Assembly: GCF_000718635.1 (NCBI RefSeq)
Contig: NZ_JOBF01000016.1
Coordinates: 124,001 to 188,000 of the forward strand
Source of the DNA: Streptomyces varsoviensis
GTDB taxonomy: Bacteria > Actinomycetota > Actinomycetes > Streptomycetales > Streptomycetaceae
Direction: 5' to 3'
DNA: 64,000 nucleotides
Part shown: positions 16,170 through 25,500 of the stretch, piece after piece
How the letters are laid out: each line of letters starts with the position of its first letter
Numbering within the stretch: position 1 is the first letter of the stretch
Made by a program: the position numbers and the translations under genes
Notes under the pieces: model-generated
What the model saw: the letters and a program-made list of their open reading frames with translations, nothing else
Databases searched by the model: none
What the model was told of the DNA's origin: nothing

Positions 16170-18052
16170 GACGCGGCCACCGATGTCACCGGGCCGCCCG
16201 CCGCGTCAGTGTCCTGGTAGCCGTCGGCTTGGAGAGCGAAGAGCCGCGCGTACACACCGCCGACGCGCAGCAGTTCGCCGTGCGCGCCCTGTTCCACCAC
16301 CCGTCCGCCGTCGAGTACGGCGATTCGGTGGGCGTCGCGGACCGCACTGAGCCGATGCGAGATCAACAGGCTGGTGCGGCCCGCACGGTGTCGGCCGATG
16401 GTCAGGTGGATCTCGTGCTCCGCCTCCGCGTCGAGTCCTGCCGAGGGCTCGTCGAGGATCATCAGGTCGCGCTCCTCGCGCAGGAAGGCGCGCGCCAGGG
16501 CCAGCCGCTGGTGCTGCCCCCCGGACAGCAGGGTGCCAGGGCCGGAGGTGCCGTCCGGGATGAAGGAGCGCGAGAGCATGGTGTCGTACCCGTCCGGCAG
16601 CGAGGCGAGTTTGGAGTGCAGGCCCGCCTTGCCTGCCGCCGCCTCGATGCGGTCACGCCGGTCGAACAGCCGCAGATCGCCCAGGCCGATGTTCTCGGCC
16701 GCCGTCATGTCGTAGTGCTGGAAGTCCTGGAACAGGGTGGAGATGCGTTCGCGCAGCTCTGCGGGGTCGACATCGCGCACATCGACACCGTCCCAGAGGA
16801 CCGCTCCGCGCGTGGGGTCGTAGAACCGGCAGAGCAGCTTCACCAACGTGGACTTGCCCGCGCCGTTCAGCCCCACCAGGGCCAGTGACTGTCCGCAGGG
16901 GATGAACAGATCCAGTCCGCGCAACACCCACTCCTGATCATCGGTATAGCGGAACCAGACGTCACGCAGCTCGATCCCGCGCTCCAGCCGCGGCAGCGGC
17001 ACCGGGTCGGCGGCCACCGGGAGGTCGGGCTCGGTCTCCACCACCTCCAGGTAGTGGTCGAACATCAGCAGCGTCCGCTGCGAGGCCGCGATCTGCAGCA
17101 GCAGCGCGCCGAGTGAGGCTTGTACTCCGTCCACCGCGGCCACGAACATCGTCACCCCGCCGACGGAGAGCTCTCCCCGGGTGGCCGCGAACACCGCCCA
17201 CATCAGCCCCGCCCCCGAGACCAGCGAGGTCAGCAGCTCCAGCCCGCTCTGCACCTTGGTCTGCCGCGCCTCGACCGCTTGGGTGACGGCGTTGGCCGCC
17301 CGGCGCTCCGCCAGTACCCGCCCGCGCAGGAAGTCGCCGATGCCGAAGAGCCGGATCTCCTTGGCCGCGGTCGCGGAGGCGATCAGACCCGTGTAGAAGT
17401 CCTCACGCCGCTCGATCCGTCCCACGGCGAACACGGCGCGGGCGTAGTGCCGGGAGAGTGAGAGCTGGGCCGCCAGCGACGGCACCCCCGCGGCCAGCAC
17501 CAGCAGCGCCATCAGCGGGCTGATCGCGACCAGCGAGATGAGGAACCCGCCCACCGTCAGCACCGACTTGGCCATCGTCAGTACCCCGTCGGCGAGCTGA
17601 CCCGCGACGGTGCGGCCGACGTCCTGGGCCACCCGCAGCCGGTCCAGGAACACGGCGTCCTCCAGCCGGCCCAGGCCCGGATGCCGGCCCACGGCCGTCA
17701 GCAGCCGGTCCTGTGTCAGCAGCCCCACCTTGCGGTCCACGACGCCTCGGAGGTACCGGCCGAACAGCGGGCCGAGACCGACCACGGTCGCGATGAGGAC
17801 GTAACCGAGCGCCGGGACCGCCAAGTCCCCGGCGTCCGCTCCCCGGGTGAGGCCGTCGAGCATCAGCTTGGTCATCCACGCCACCGCCACCGGCGTCAGC
17901 CCGGACGACAGCGTGATCACCGCATAGCCGGCCGACGCCGCCGGAGCCGCCCTGACGCACAGGGCGAACGCCGTGACGATGCGTCGGTACGTGGAGTGGA
18001 CGGTCTCCTTCCGCTCGCCGCGTCCACGCGGTCGGGGGAAGCGAGGGCTCAC
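16166..18052 (-). CDS. ABC exporter with fused membrane and ATPase domains, no C39 domain
   Basis: The 628-residue half-transporter has a six-helix membrane domain from about residue 30 to 330, and an ATPase domain with Walker A GLNGAGKST near residue 395, signature LLSGGQHQR near 506 and Walker B LMILDEPSAGLD near 530. The N-terminus goes straight into the membrane domain, so the C39 leader peptidase found in classical bacteriocin exporters is absent. This fits the adjacent S26 peptidase taking over cleavage. The GTG start at 18052 overlaps the preceding stop. Probable role: export of the Cys-rich peptide. Confidence 0.88.
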   Translation of the reverse strand: MSPRFPRPRGRGERKETVHSTYRRIVTAFALCVRAAPAASAGYAVITLSSGLTPVAVAWMTKLMLDGLTRGADAGDLAVPALGYVLIATVVGLGPLFGRYLRGVVDRKVGLLTQDRLLTAVGRHPGLGRLEDAVFLDRLRVAQDVGRTVAGQLADGVLTMAKSVLTVGGFLISLVAISPLMALLVLAAGVPSLAAQLSLSRHYARAVFAVGRIERREDFYTGLIASATAAKEIRLFGIGDFLRGRVLAERRAANAVTQAVEARQTKVQSGLELLTSLVSGAGLMWAVFAATRGELSVGGVTMFVAAVDGVQASLGALLLQIAASQRTLLMFDHYLEVVETEPDLPVAADPVPLPRLERGIELRDVWFRYTDDQEWVLRGLDLFIPCGQSLALVGLNGAGKSTLVKLLCRFYDPTRGAVLWDGVDVRDVDPAELRERISTLFQDFQHYDMTAAENIGLGDLRLFDRRDRIEAAAGKAGLHSKLASLPDGYDTMLSRSFIPDGTSGPGTLLSGGQHQRLALARAFLREERDLMILDEPSAGLDAEAEHEIHLTIGRHRAGRTSLLISHRLSAVRDAHRIAVLDGGRVVEQGAHGELLRVGGVYARLFALQADGYQDTDAAGGPVTSVAAS

Positions 18053-18603
18053 GTGGCGGGCACCGGAAGATCGCGGTCGAGATTGTCAGCGGTGATGATG
18101 GGCCGCCCGTGCTCGTTGCTGGGGGAGACGACGAGGATGGCCGGAAACGCCTGAAGAGCGAAGGCCGTACTGACCGCGCCCTTGTTGCTGTCCTCCCGTA
18201 CCACCCTGGCCACCGGGCGCAGCCGCTCCACCATGTCGGCCGTGTCCGCGGCTTCTCCGACGACCGTCGCCAGTACCTTCTCCCGACCGCCGGGGAACGT
18301 GGCGGCGAATTCCACGAAATGAGGCAGCTTCGCCCGGCAGGGGCTGCAGGTCGGTGAGAAGAAAGCGACCAGGGTGTCGCCCTGGTAAAGGCTTGCGTGG
18401 TCGACCAGTTCGCCGTCCTCCGTGATCGTGGAGAACGTCCCGACCTCTTCATTCATGCCAAGGGTCGCGCCCGGGCCGGAATTACCGTTGCGGTTGAGGA
18501 TTTCGGCCTGGTCGCGCAGGCGTTTGATGATTCCGACGTTCAGGACGAGATTCAGCAGGCACAGCGCCCCGACGAAGACGAGAGCTACGATCACGACGGG
18601 CAT
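18049..18603 (-). CDS. TlpA/MauD-like membrane-anchored thiol-disulfide oxidoreductase
   Basis: The 184-residue protein has an N-terminal membrane anchor (residues 2-24) and an extracytoplasmic thioredoxin-like domain. The active site is CSPC at residues 86-89 in FFSPTCSPCRAKLP, and the cis-proline region FALQAFPAILVV is present. Family members oxidise, reduce or isomerise disulfides outside the membrane. GGAGAT precedes the ATG at 18603. The start lies 122 bp inside the end of the upstream mauE-like gene. Likely job: making or proofreading disulfides in the exported Cys-rich peptide. Confidence 0.85.
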   Translation of the reverse strand: MPVVIVALVFVGALCLLNLVLNVGIIKRLRDQAEILNRNGNSGPGATLGMNEEVGTFSTITEDGELVDHASLYQGDTLVAFFSPTCSPCRAKLPHFVEFAATFPGGREKVLATVVGEAADTADMVERLRPVARVVREDSNKGAVSTAFALQAFPAILVVSPSNEHGRPIITADNLDRDLPVPAT

Positions 18604-19159
18604 GGGGTATCTCCTGTCGGAATTCGACGGTCTTTGCGGTGGCCGGACGGAAGAGTTCTACGATGTCGTCGAGCGCGATGACCACCGCCCCGCACGTCAG
18701 GCCCATCACCGCGGTCAGCGCGAGCCCGGCGGCGGTGCCCCGCGAGCCGGGGCCGAGCGTCGCCGCCAGTGCGGCGGGCACGGCCAGGGCCAGATTGCGC
18801 ACCGCCTGCCAGCCCTTGATCCGCGACGTGGAGCGGCCGAAGCAGCGACAGGCCGTTTCGGCCCCCCGTCGTACGGCGAGCGCGACGCCGAGGGCGAAGG
18901 CGAGCAGCAGGGCGGTGGCGAGCCACGCGCCGACCCGGAAGGCGATGGGAACGGGCAGCGCCAGGAGCACCGCTACCGCGAACTCCAGCGCCACCACGGC
19001 CGGAGCCAGCAGTCGACGGGCTCCGGGCACAGGGGCGAGGACGCCGACTGCTTCGGCGAACTCGGTGAAGGACCGGCGCCCGGAGACCTTGCTCACCGCG
19101 GAGACCAGGAAGACCAGGCCGATCAGGCACCTGACCCACATAGCGAGATACTGCTCCAT
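18482..19159 (-). CDS. MauE/DoxX-like redox membrane protein
   Basis: The 225-residue protein has four hydrophobic segments (around residues 8-22, 51-70, 77-97 and 122-160), a CRCFG motif at 104-108 and a further cysteine at 156. MauE-like proteins are thought to pass electrons between the quinone pool and a thioredoxin-like partner, here the TlpA-like protein. ATG at 19159 follows GAGGAGG. The final ~40 residues are basic, not membrane-like, and overlap the next gene by 122 bp. This may be a real extension or the result of a frameshift. Confidence 0.8.
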   Translation of the reverse strand: MEQYLAMWVRCLIGLVFLVSAVSKVSGRRSFTEFAEAVGVLAPVPGARRLLAPAVVALEFAVAVLLALPVPIAFRVGAWLATALLLAFALGVALAVRRGAETACRCFGRSTSRIKGWQAVRNLALAVPAALAATLGPGSRGTAAGLALTAVMGLTCGAVVIALDDIVELFRPATAKTVEFRQEIPHARRDRSSRLRRGAVPAESRPERRNHQTPARPGRNPQPQR

Positions 19160-19222
19160 CTCGGCCTCCTCATCCGGTCATATCGGACAGCGCTCGCGGG
19201 CCGGTGTCTGCCGCCGGACAGA

Positions 19223-19250
19223 CGGGCCCGGCGCGAAAGCCCCGGGCCCG
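19223..19250 (-). terminator. Hairpin between the precursor peptide gene and the processing genes
   Basis: CCGGGCCCG at 19242-19250 pairs perfectly with CGGGCCCGG at 19223-19231 (9-bp stem, 10-nt loop) starting nine bases after the peptide stop codon. In peptide gene clusters such a hairpin allows strong precursor expression and weaker readthrough into transport genes. No T tract is present. Confidence 0.6.
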
Positions 19251-19258
19251 CGCCTGCG

Positions 19259-19468
19259 TCAGCAGTAACAGCGGTAGCACTTGGAGGACGTCTCGCAGCA
19301 CCCGGCGTTGTAGCTGCACCACTGATCGACGCAGCCGTACTTATTGCTCCGGTTGCACTGCCAGCATTGGTTCCAGCAGGCCATCGGCCCGGCCTGGGCA
19401 GAGGCCGAAATCTTGGGTACGAAGCGTTCGAGCAGGGCCTGTCCCGCGGATTCCAGCTTGCGCAACAT
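19259..19468 (-). CDS. Cys-rich secreted peptide precursor (leader plus 10-cysteine core)
   Basis: The 69-residue protein has an amphipathic, mildly charged leader (MLRKLESAGQALLERF) and an AxA-type site SASAQA at residues 21-26. The remaining core of 43 residues holds ten cysteines at 31, 35, 38, 46, 51, 57, 58, 64, 67 and 69, and is rich in Trp, Tyr and Asn. An even number of Cys and dedicated redox proteins imply up to five disulfides. GAGGAG lies six bases before the ATG at 19468, which decides this start over upstream codons. I recognise no known bacteriocin family. It could be an antimicrobial, a signal or a metal-binding peptide. Confidence 0.8.
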   Translation of the reverse strand: MLRKLESAGQALLERFVPKISASAQAGPMACWNQCWQCNRSNKYGCVDQWCSYNAGCCETSSKCYRCYC

Positions 19469-19650
19469 GTCGCTCTCCTCTCGTCTGCGGAGTGTCCCGG
19501 CTGATGTCGGACGAGGCACTCTCCCATTGCGCCGAACAGTCAGTATTGGAAGAAAGCGACATTGGATTTTTTCGACGTGCCGTGGCAGACACGCGGTTGC
19601 ATAGCGGACCGTCTCAGTTGTGGCAAGGTACCGGGTTCCGCGAATTCCCG
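19469..19650 (-). promoter_or_regulatory. Putative promoter region of the peptide operon
   Basis: This 182-bp gap between the AraC-type regulator and the peptide gene is less GC-rich than its surroundings, with an AAAAAA run at about 19567-19572 (minus strand). A weak TTGCCA, 17 bp, TATGCA pairing can be read on the minus strand, but it lacks the final T of a -10. It contains no gene that I can support. Confidence 0.35.
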
Positions 19651-20553
19651 TTACCCGTCGAGCAAGATACTGGTGATACGGCCGGGCGCCCGGTTGACGC
19701 CCGCTCCCCCTGTCCGGTGTTCGGCGGCGAAACGCAACGGTGGTCGGCTCGTCATCGCGGTGAACTCCCGAGTCAGATGTGCCTGGTCGTAGAAACCGCA
19801 GCGGGCGGCCACCTCCCCGGGCCTGATGTCCGAGGCGAGCAAGGTGGCGGCATGCTGCAGCCGCAGAACCCGGGCCAGCCGTTTGGGGGTCAGGCCGAGC
19901 TGCTCCCCGCAGCGGCGCTCAAGCTGCCGCTGGCTGCAGTCCAGGCGTTCCGCCAGTACTGTCGGCCCTAACATGCCCCGTGCGGCCTCTAGTTGGTGCC
20001 ACGCGGAGATCACGCGGTCCGACGCGGTGCGGCCCGTCGACCGACAGCGCAGCAGGAACTGATCGACCAGCGCGAAGCGTTCGGTCCAACAGGGCGTTCT
20101 GTCCAGCTCCCGCGTCAGGTCGTCGAACCGGTCTCCCACGATCTCGGCGGGGTCCAGGCCGAGACCCAGTTCGTCCAAGGCCACGCCGAAGAGTTCGAAC
20201 GCCGCCCACGGGGTGAGCATCACCTCCACGCCTTGGAGCCCGCCGGTGTGCTCGCCCGTCGCCGAGCCGGTGCCGGGCGGGCTGAGCAGGGAGACCACCG
20301 AGCGGGATCGGTCGGGTGAGCCGTGGTGGGCTATCCGCAGCGACTGACCGAACCCGATGATCAGTGTTGCCAGGCCGCAGGGAATCTCCAGGCGACGGCG
20401 GAGCGGACACGAAGCGAAGCGGAATCCCCGATAGCTCAGCACCCCCGGCCCCAGAGAGAGACGCGGCTGCGCCACGGCGTACTCCCAACCGCCGTCAAGG
20501 CTGCTCATGAGTCGAGTGGGTCCCTCGCGGCGGGTCAAGATGGCTTGGGTCAC
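19651..20553 (-). CDS. AraC-family transcriptional regulator
   Basis: The 300-residue protein has a C-terminal double helix-turn-helix: LGPTVLAERLDCSQRQLERRC and then ASDIRPGEVAARCGFYDQAHLTREFTAMT. The N-terminal ~190 residues are a divergent cupin-like sensor domain. The GTG at 20553 follows AAGGGAGAT, and ATG at 20508 is the alternative. It is the first gene of the minus-strand set and lies directly upstream of the Cys-rich precursor, so it is the likely switch for that cluster. The inducing signal is unknown. Confidence 0.8.
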   Translation of the reverse strand: MTQAILTRREGPTRLMSSLDGGWEYAVAQPRLSLGPGVLSYRGFRFASCPLRRRLEIPCGLATLIIGFGQSLRIAHHGSPDRSRSVVSLLSPPGTGSATGEHTGGLQGVEVMLTPWAAFELFGVALDELGLGLDPAEIVGDRFDDLTRELDRTPCWTERFALVDQFLLRCRSTGRTASDRVISAWHQLEAARGMLGPTVLAERLDCSQRQLERRCGEQLGLTPKRLARVLRLQHAATLLASDIRPGEVAARCGFYDQAHLTREFTAMTSRPPLRFAAEHRTGGAGVNRAPGRITSILLDG

Positions 20554-21187
20554 GTGATCTCCCTTGAGCGTGGCGATGCTCCCCGGGGCCCGGAGTACGT
20601 GACCCGCTCCCCCTCTCAGCCGGGTGTGCCGCACCGCTGAGCCCCCGCGAGCTGGTCGTGTACATGCAAGCAGGGGCGGGCCGCGCGAGGGCAGAGGGAA
20701 CCGCACATATTGACCGAAAGGGAGCTTATGGCAGTCCGACGTGCTTGCCATCCACGCATGCCGGAGCGCATGTTCCAGCGGAAGTTGACCGCAGATTTTC
20801 ATCGCACGGGCCAAGTCCCTCGCGCACATGGCCGGCCTCGGCCTCGCCCAGCACGCAGGAACACAGAAGGCGAATGAACTCGAAGAACAGAGTCCCACCG
20901 TGCTGAGGGCCCGGTCCGAGCGGCAGGTTTGAGGATCGCCACGCACTCCACATGGTGCCACCTCGGACCGCGCTGACCGTGATCGTGTAGTGGGCCCACG
21001 GCCGCCTCGATGGTGTCGTGCAGGACGGAGCTCGCAAAGGGAGCGGCGCGGCGGAGCGTTACGGTGGCCGCGTCGTGTGCGGGTGGATGTACTGCCCGTC
21101 GGTGGCGGCGCTGATGGCGAGGTCGGCGAGGGGGAACCAGCCGTTCTCCCGCCGGCCGGGGCCGGCATTGGGTGCGCACCCGCATAG
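20554..21187. other. Gene-poor stretch with short coding remnants
   Basis: No complete gene is supported in these ~630 bp. On the plus strand about 20794-20930 reads like the end of a protein (IARAKSLAHMAGLGLAQH ... RSERQV, then a stop). On the minus strand about 21150-21056 reads ENGWFPLADLAISAATDGQ before a stop. Both look like truncated 3' ends of lost genes. I cannot assign a family to either. Confidence 0.4.
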
Positions 21188-22066
21188 TCAGCCGTGGGTG
21201 CGGTATCTCTTGCCGCTCGCTGCCACGTATTGCGACCACGTGGCGACGTCCTTCGGGTCCGGCGCCTCGATCTTCGGGTCGGCGCCGTAGTCCGAGAACG
21301 TTTCGGTGATCCGCTCGTCGCCCTTGGCCGTCGTGCCCTTCTCCTCTTCCTTGGCGATGAACCCGTTCTCGTCGACCCAGACGTCGATCTCGGCCTTCTT
21401 CCTGCCGGCTGTGCCGCTTTGCAGGAGGTACAGGTCGCGGTAGTCCTTCGTCATGGCCGGACCCTCGTAGTTCTTCAGGTCGGCGAGAACAACCGTGCCG
21501 CGATAGTGGTCGGTGGCCCGGCCGCCCGTCGTTTCGCGGCCGACGTCCTTGAGGTCCTTGGAGGCGGCCAGCAGGGCGCCGACCCACTTCTTCACGGAGC
21601 CCCCGACGCGCCGCCCGGCGTTCTCCTTGAGCGGCGTCGACGGCGAGGCGGTCGCCTGCTTCTTCGTCCCGGAGTCCGGCTCGTCCATCGTGAACCAGGA
21701 CTTGCCCGGAACGTCCTTGGTGGCCATATACGAGGTGCCGCCCACGGACAGCAGGTGGACCTCCGCCGACTTGATCTCGGTCGCCTCGGGCTCGTTCCGG
21801 AAGGCCATCTCGGTACGGGACTCCGGCTCACCGCCGGTCTTGGCGGTCTCGACGGTCCGGTAGGAGTTCTGCCGAGCCATCTTCGCCAAAGCGGCCTTCA
21901 GCACGACGGGCGCGGGGGCGCGCTCGTCCGCCACTGCGCCGCCGGGACGGGCGGAGGAGCCGCTCTTGGCCTCCGACGCCGTCGTGTCGTGGCCGCCACA
22001 GGCCGCCAGGCCCATGACCAGAGCGGCACTGATGGCCGCCGTGACGCTCTTACGGATCACCTTCAC
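21188..22066 (-). CDS. Secreted lipoprotein of the LppX/LprG-like type
   Basis: The 292-residue protein begins with a lipoprotein signal ending in the lipobox LAAC (about residues 18-21). The mature part has an Ala-rich helix (VVLKAALAKMARQNSYRTVE), beta-strand repeats, ASPSTPLKENAG, and a C-terminal IDVWVDENGFIAKEEEKG ... ITETFSDYG. This order matches Streptomyces proteins related to the mycobacterial LppX/LprAFG fold, which bind lipids. The GTG at 22066 was chosen because it gives a normal-length signal; AAAGGA lies 11 bases upstream. An isolated gene flanked by remnants. Confidence 0.8.
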   Translation of the reverse strand: MKVIRKSVTAAISAALVMGLAACGGHDTTASEAKSGSSARPGGAVADERAPAPVVLKAALAKMARQNSYRTVETAKTGGEPESRTEMAFRNEPEATEIKSAEVHLLSVGGTSYMATKDVPGKSWFTMDEPDSGTKKQATASPSTPLKENAGRRVGGSVKKWVGALLAASKDLKDVGRETTGGRATDHYRGTVVLADLKNYEGPAMTKDYRDLYLLQSGTAGRKKAEIDVWVDENGFIAKEEEKGTTAKGDERITETFSDYGADPKIEAPDPKDVATWSQYVAASGKRYRTHG

Positions 22067-22224
22067 GGCTTTTGAAGTCCTTTGTCGGTTCTCGAACAAA
22101 CAGAGGAATACTATCCCTTCCGCCGTATCTGCCTCGAAGGGCTTTCCGCCTATCAGCAGGTCAGCTATGCCGCTGCATTGGTTCGTGGCTGTGGCTGCCG
22201 GGTGTCCCAGTGGGTGAGGGCGGG

Positions 22225-22345
22225 GCTCGGGTCGAGGCGGGGTGGCAGAAGGTCCGTGACGACGGGCGGGTCTGCCCGCTACTGCTCGAAGCCGCCTACG
22301 GCGAACCCTGCCTGCGGCACCTGTTCCCGTGGACCGGCTGCCTAG
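22225..22345 (+). pseudogene. Fragment of a DUF6193-like protein
   Basis: One frame reads VEAGWQKVRDDGRV and then LLLEAAYGEPCLRHLFPWTG, which resembles the DUF6193 family found near Streptomyces natural product genes. Only about 40 residues remain, and the frame is lost where transposase-like sequence starts. The family call rests on my memory of the EAAYxEPxLRxLFPxT pattern. Confidence 0.4.
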
Positions 22346-22348
22346 CTG

Positions 22349-22480
22349 TTGCGGGTCATGACGTTGTTGACGCTCCTGGGCCTGAAACTGCACCTGGTGT
22401 GCACCCCCGTGGGTCTCCCGGTCACCTGGGCCCTGGCCGGTCCGAAGATCGACGAACGGCAGGTGCCGAATCCTCGCGAT
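22349..22480 (+). pseudogene. Transposase fragment, probably IS982-type
   Basis: The frame reads LLGLKLHLVCTPVGLPVTW and then ALAGPKIDERQV, the characteristic core of DDE transposases of the IS982/IS5 groups, after which similarity fades. No inverted repeats or target duplication could be seen. It lies between the DUF6193 remnant and the 3' end of the giant toxin locus, so an insertion and deletion event likely shaped this boundary. Confidence 0.6.
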
Positions 22481-22573
22481 GACCTGCGCCATCTGGCACA
22501 ACCGAGCCATCGGCGCCCCCGTCACCAGGTCATTGATCGCCTACGACCGCTGAGCCACATCGGAACTGCTCGT

Positions 22574-25500
22574 CTAGTGCTCGGGGGTGCCGTACAGCCC
22601 CCGCGGCGACGGCGCCCACTCGGCGGTGTCACGCGGCGCACCACGCGGTTCGGCGGCGACGGCGGCCTCGGCCCGGGGTCGTGCGCCCCCTTCCCGAGAG
22701 AAGGCCGTCGAGGCGTTGGGAGCGTGGCTTTCGAGGAGCACGCGGTCGGCGAGGGTCCGGGGCAATGGCGCAGGGCCGTCGGGGCGCTCGGCAGCCGCGG
22801 CACACGGGATGACCGCGAGCGCGCCCCGCTTCGGGGCCGTCTTCGCGCGCGCCATCTCCTGAAGGAGGTGGCGGCCCGTTCCGGGCCCGCCCTCGGCCGG
22901 GGAGCCAGGGCGCCCACCGGCGCGGAAGAAGCGCCCGTCGCCGTGGCCGGTGTACTCCGTCGTCGTGTCCGGGTTCCACCGCGTACGGAATCGCAGGCCG
23001 GCGGGGGTGGCCCGACCGTCGACCGGCCAGTGGTCCGTGGCGTGCCGGAACGATTCGTTCGTGCGCTGCCGGTCCTTGGACCACCCGTCGTGGGCGTCGC
23101 CGGTGGCGTACCCGATCACGTCGTCACTGCCGGGGTCCACGATGGCCCGGAAGGTGACCTCCCGCTCCCACACCGCGTCGGGCAACGGCCTGACGTCCTC
23201 CGCCTCGACCAGTCGCGGATGCGTCCCCGAGGCCGGAGACGCCGGAGACGCCGAAGACACAGCCGCGAACGCGGGGTCGGCGTAGAGGTCCGAATGGAGC
23301 GGCGCGCGGGCGTCGGACGACCGCGGGCCGACCGTGCTGTCCGTGTTCACATATCGCTCGTCGGGGTATTCGTCCTCGCCCCGCTCGACCCGCTCCTGCG
23401 ACCCCGGCGCCGATGCCTCCCCCACCGGCCCGGCGGGGCTGTAGGTGCGCCGGTAGTCCTCCGTGGAGTAGAACGCCGCGTGGTGAGGCCGGCCCCGGTC
23501 GTCGTCCACCACGTACGCCCCGGTCCGGCCGTCCGCCGGGCCCGCGATGTCGTCGGTCGCCGCCCGCCGGGAGGCGTACGCGTCCAGGAAGCCGTCGTCC
23601 TGCCGCTCCTGCCCCGCCGCCAGGCGGTCGGCCCGGCGCTGCGAGACCAGCCCCGCGTCGCCGCCGGGCGTCCCCGGCGTGGCGTCCTGTGTAGGCGAGG
23701 CAGGGTTCTCCGCCTTCGTCCGGGACGGCGTCGCCACGGGGGCTTGGTCCCTGGGCGGCCCTGCGTTCTCCCGCTCGGGGACGCCATTCGGCGAGTGCCG
23801 CGGATCGGTCTCTTCCGGCAGTCCCCGGGGCGAACGCGGGATGAGGGCCTTGAAGGCGCCGTCGTCCAGCAGGAGATGCACGGTAGGGCGGCCGGGCCCG
23901 GCGTCGGGGGCGGCGTCCGGGCGCCACGGCCGGTAGACCAGGTCGCCCTGGCCCGGGATGACCACGCGCACGTTCACAGCGTGGCGGTTGGCGAAGAGCT
24001 GCGGGACGTAGTCGGACGCGGCGTTGTCATAGCCGGCCTCGGCGAGCCCGCCGATCTCGGCATCGCCGCCGCGGAGCAGTTGCCGGGAGAGCAGCGCGGC
24101 CTTCTCGTCCGGTAGGAGCGGCACCCGGTAGCCGCCGCGGTCGGGCGCGTGCCGCGCGTCGCCGCTCGCGCGGGGGGCGAGCCTGAGATCACCGTGCAGG
24201 ACGCCGTCCTGCGCGAACTCACGCTGGTGGCGGTCGTCCAGCCGGCCCGTCAGCCCGGCGGCGTCCAGGTCCTCGGGGGTGAATGTGTCGCCGAGCTCCG
24301 GCCCGTACCAGGTCGCTGCCAGCTCCGGTTCCCGGAGGGCCTGATCGGACATCGCCTCACGCACGTGCGCGGCGATCTGTGGCGCAGTCTGTGGCTCAGT
24401 GCCGTCCGCGTACGGTCGTCCGTGCCAGTCGCCGGAGGCGTGCAGGGCGTCGAGCCCCGCGGCGAGGGAGAGCGGTAGGCCCTCCCCCTTCGTCAGCTCG
24501 GGGTGCTCCGTGTCGTGGGGGTCGTGGACGTCATAGCCGTTCCCGTCGGCGTCCTCGTAGTGGGTGGGCGCCTTGGTCTTCTCATCGTGGTGGAGGGCGC
24601 CCTGGGGCGGGTTCTCCAGTTGGTGCGCGGCACGTCGCTGGGGCTCGGTCAGCTCCGCGGTCGACCGGGTCGGAGGCAGGGCGGAGGGCTCCGGTAGCTG
24701 CTCGGCGACCCGCATCGCGGCATCGCGCACCCGGGCGGGGCGCAGGTCGTGGGCGAGGCGGTGCCCACGGTCCAGCAGCAGGCCCGCTTCGGTGGAGCCG
24801 TCGTCCGCCGGCAGGTTGTTCCGGGCCCGCTCGTGCGCCTGACGGCGGTCGGCGACCTCACCCGCGAGGACGCTCAGGTCGCCGCCGTCGAGCAGGTGCC
24901 GCACGGTGTCCCGGGCCATTCCGGCCGCGTCGCCGTCCTGGGGCGCGGGGTTGTCGGCCATCTCCAGCAGCGCGTCGACGCGCCGGTTGAACTCCCGGAG
25001 CGTCGCGCCGGCCGATGTGACGGTGTCCTCCAGCGCCTGCTGGAGGTAGGCGATCTGACCGCCTCGCAGGGCGGCCAGATCCTCGTCGCCGGCCCGCCGG
25101 GCGGCGTCCCACTCCTGCCGCCTGACGGACAGCTTCTCCCGCAGGGCATCGGCCTTGAACAACTCCCGCAGCAACTGGTGCTGCGGCGGTACGCGTCCGC
25201 CGGCCCAGGCACCGCCGAACGACGCGGCGTTGACGGCCAGCTTCCGCAGGTCCGCGTCCAGATAGCGGGGAAGGGCGGGCTGGGCCTCGTCCGGTGTGGG
25301 CGTCAGCAGGCCGTCTCCGATGTCGGCGACCGGGTGCCGGACCGTCTCCGGAGAGGTCTCCACCCCATACGGCTCGTGCTGCTCGTTCGGCTCGTACGGC
25401 TCGGGCTTGGGGGTGTCGCCGCGCTCGGCCGGGGTCCGCTGGTGCCAGGCGAGCAAGGACAGGGCGTTCTGCTTGGCCCGGGCGTACTGCTCGGACAGCC

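Noticed and set aside
18052..18603. The TlpA-like gene as a general cytochrome c maturation factor
   Set aside because: No ccs/res cytochrome maturation genes nearby and it is embedded in the peptide operon; the cluster role is more likely.
20658..21037. Short overlapping frames upstream of the AraC-type gene
   Set aside because: None has a ribosome site with a recognisable product; kept only as possible 3' gene remnants.
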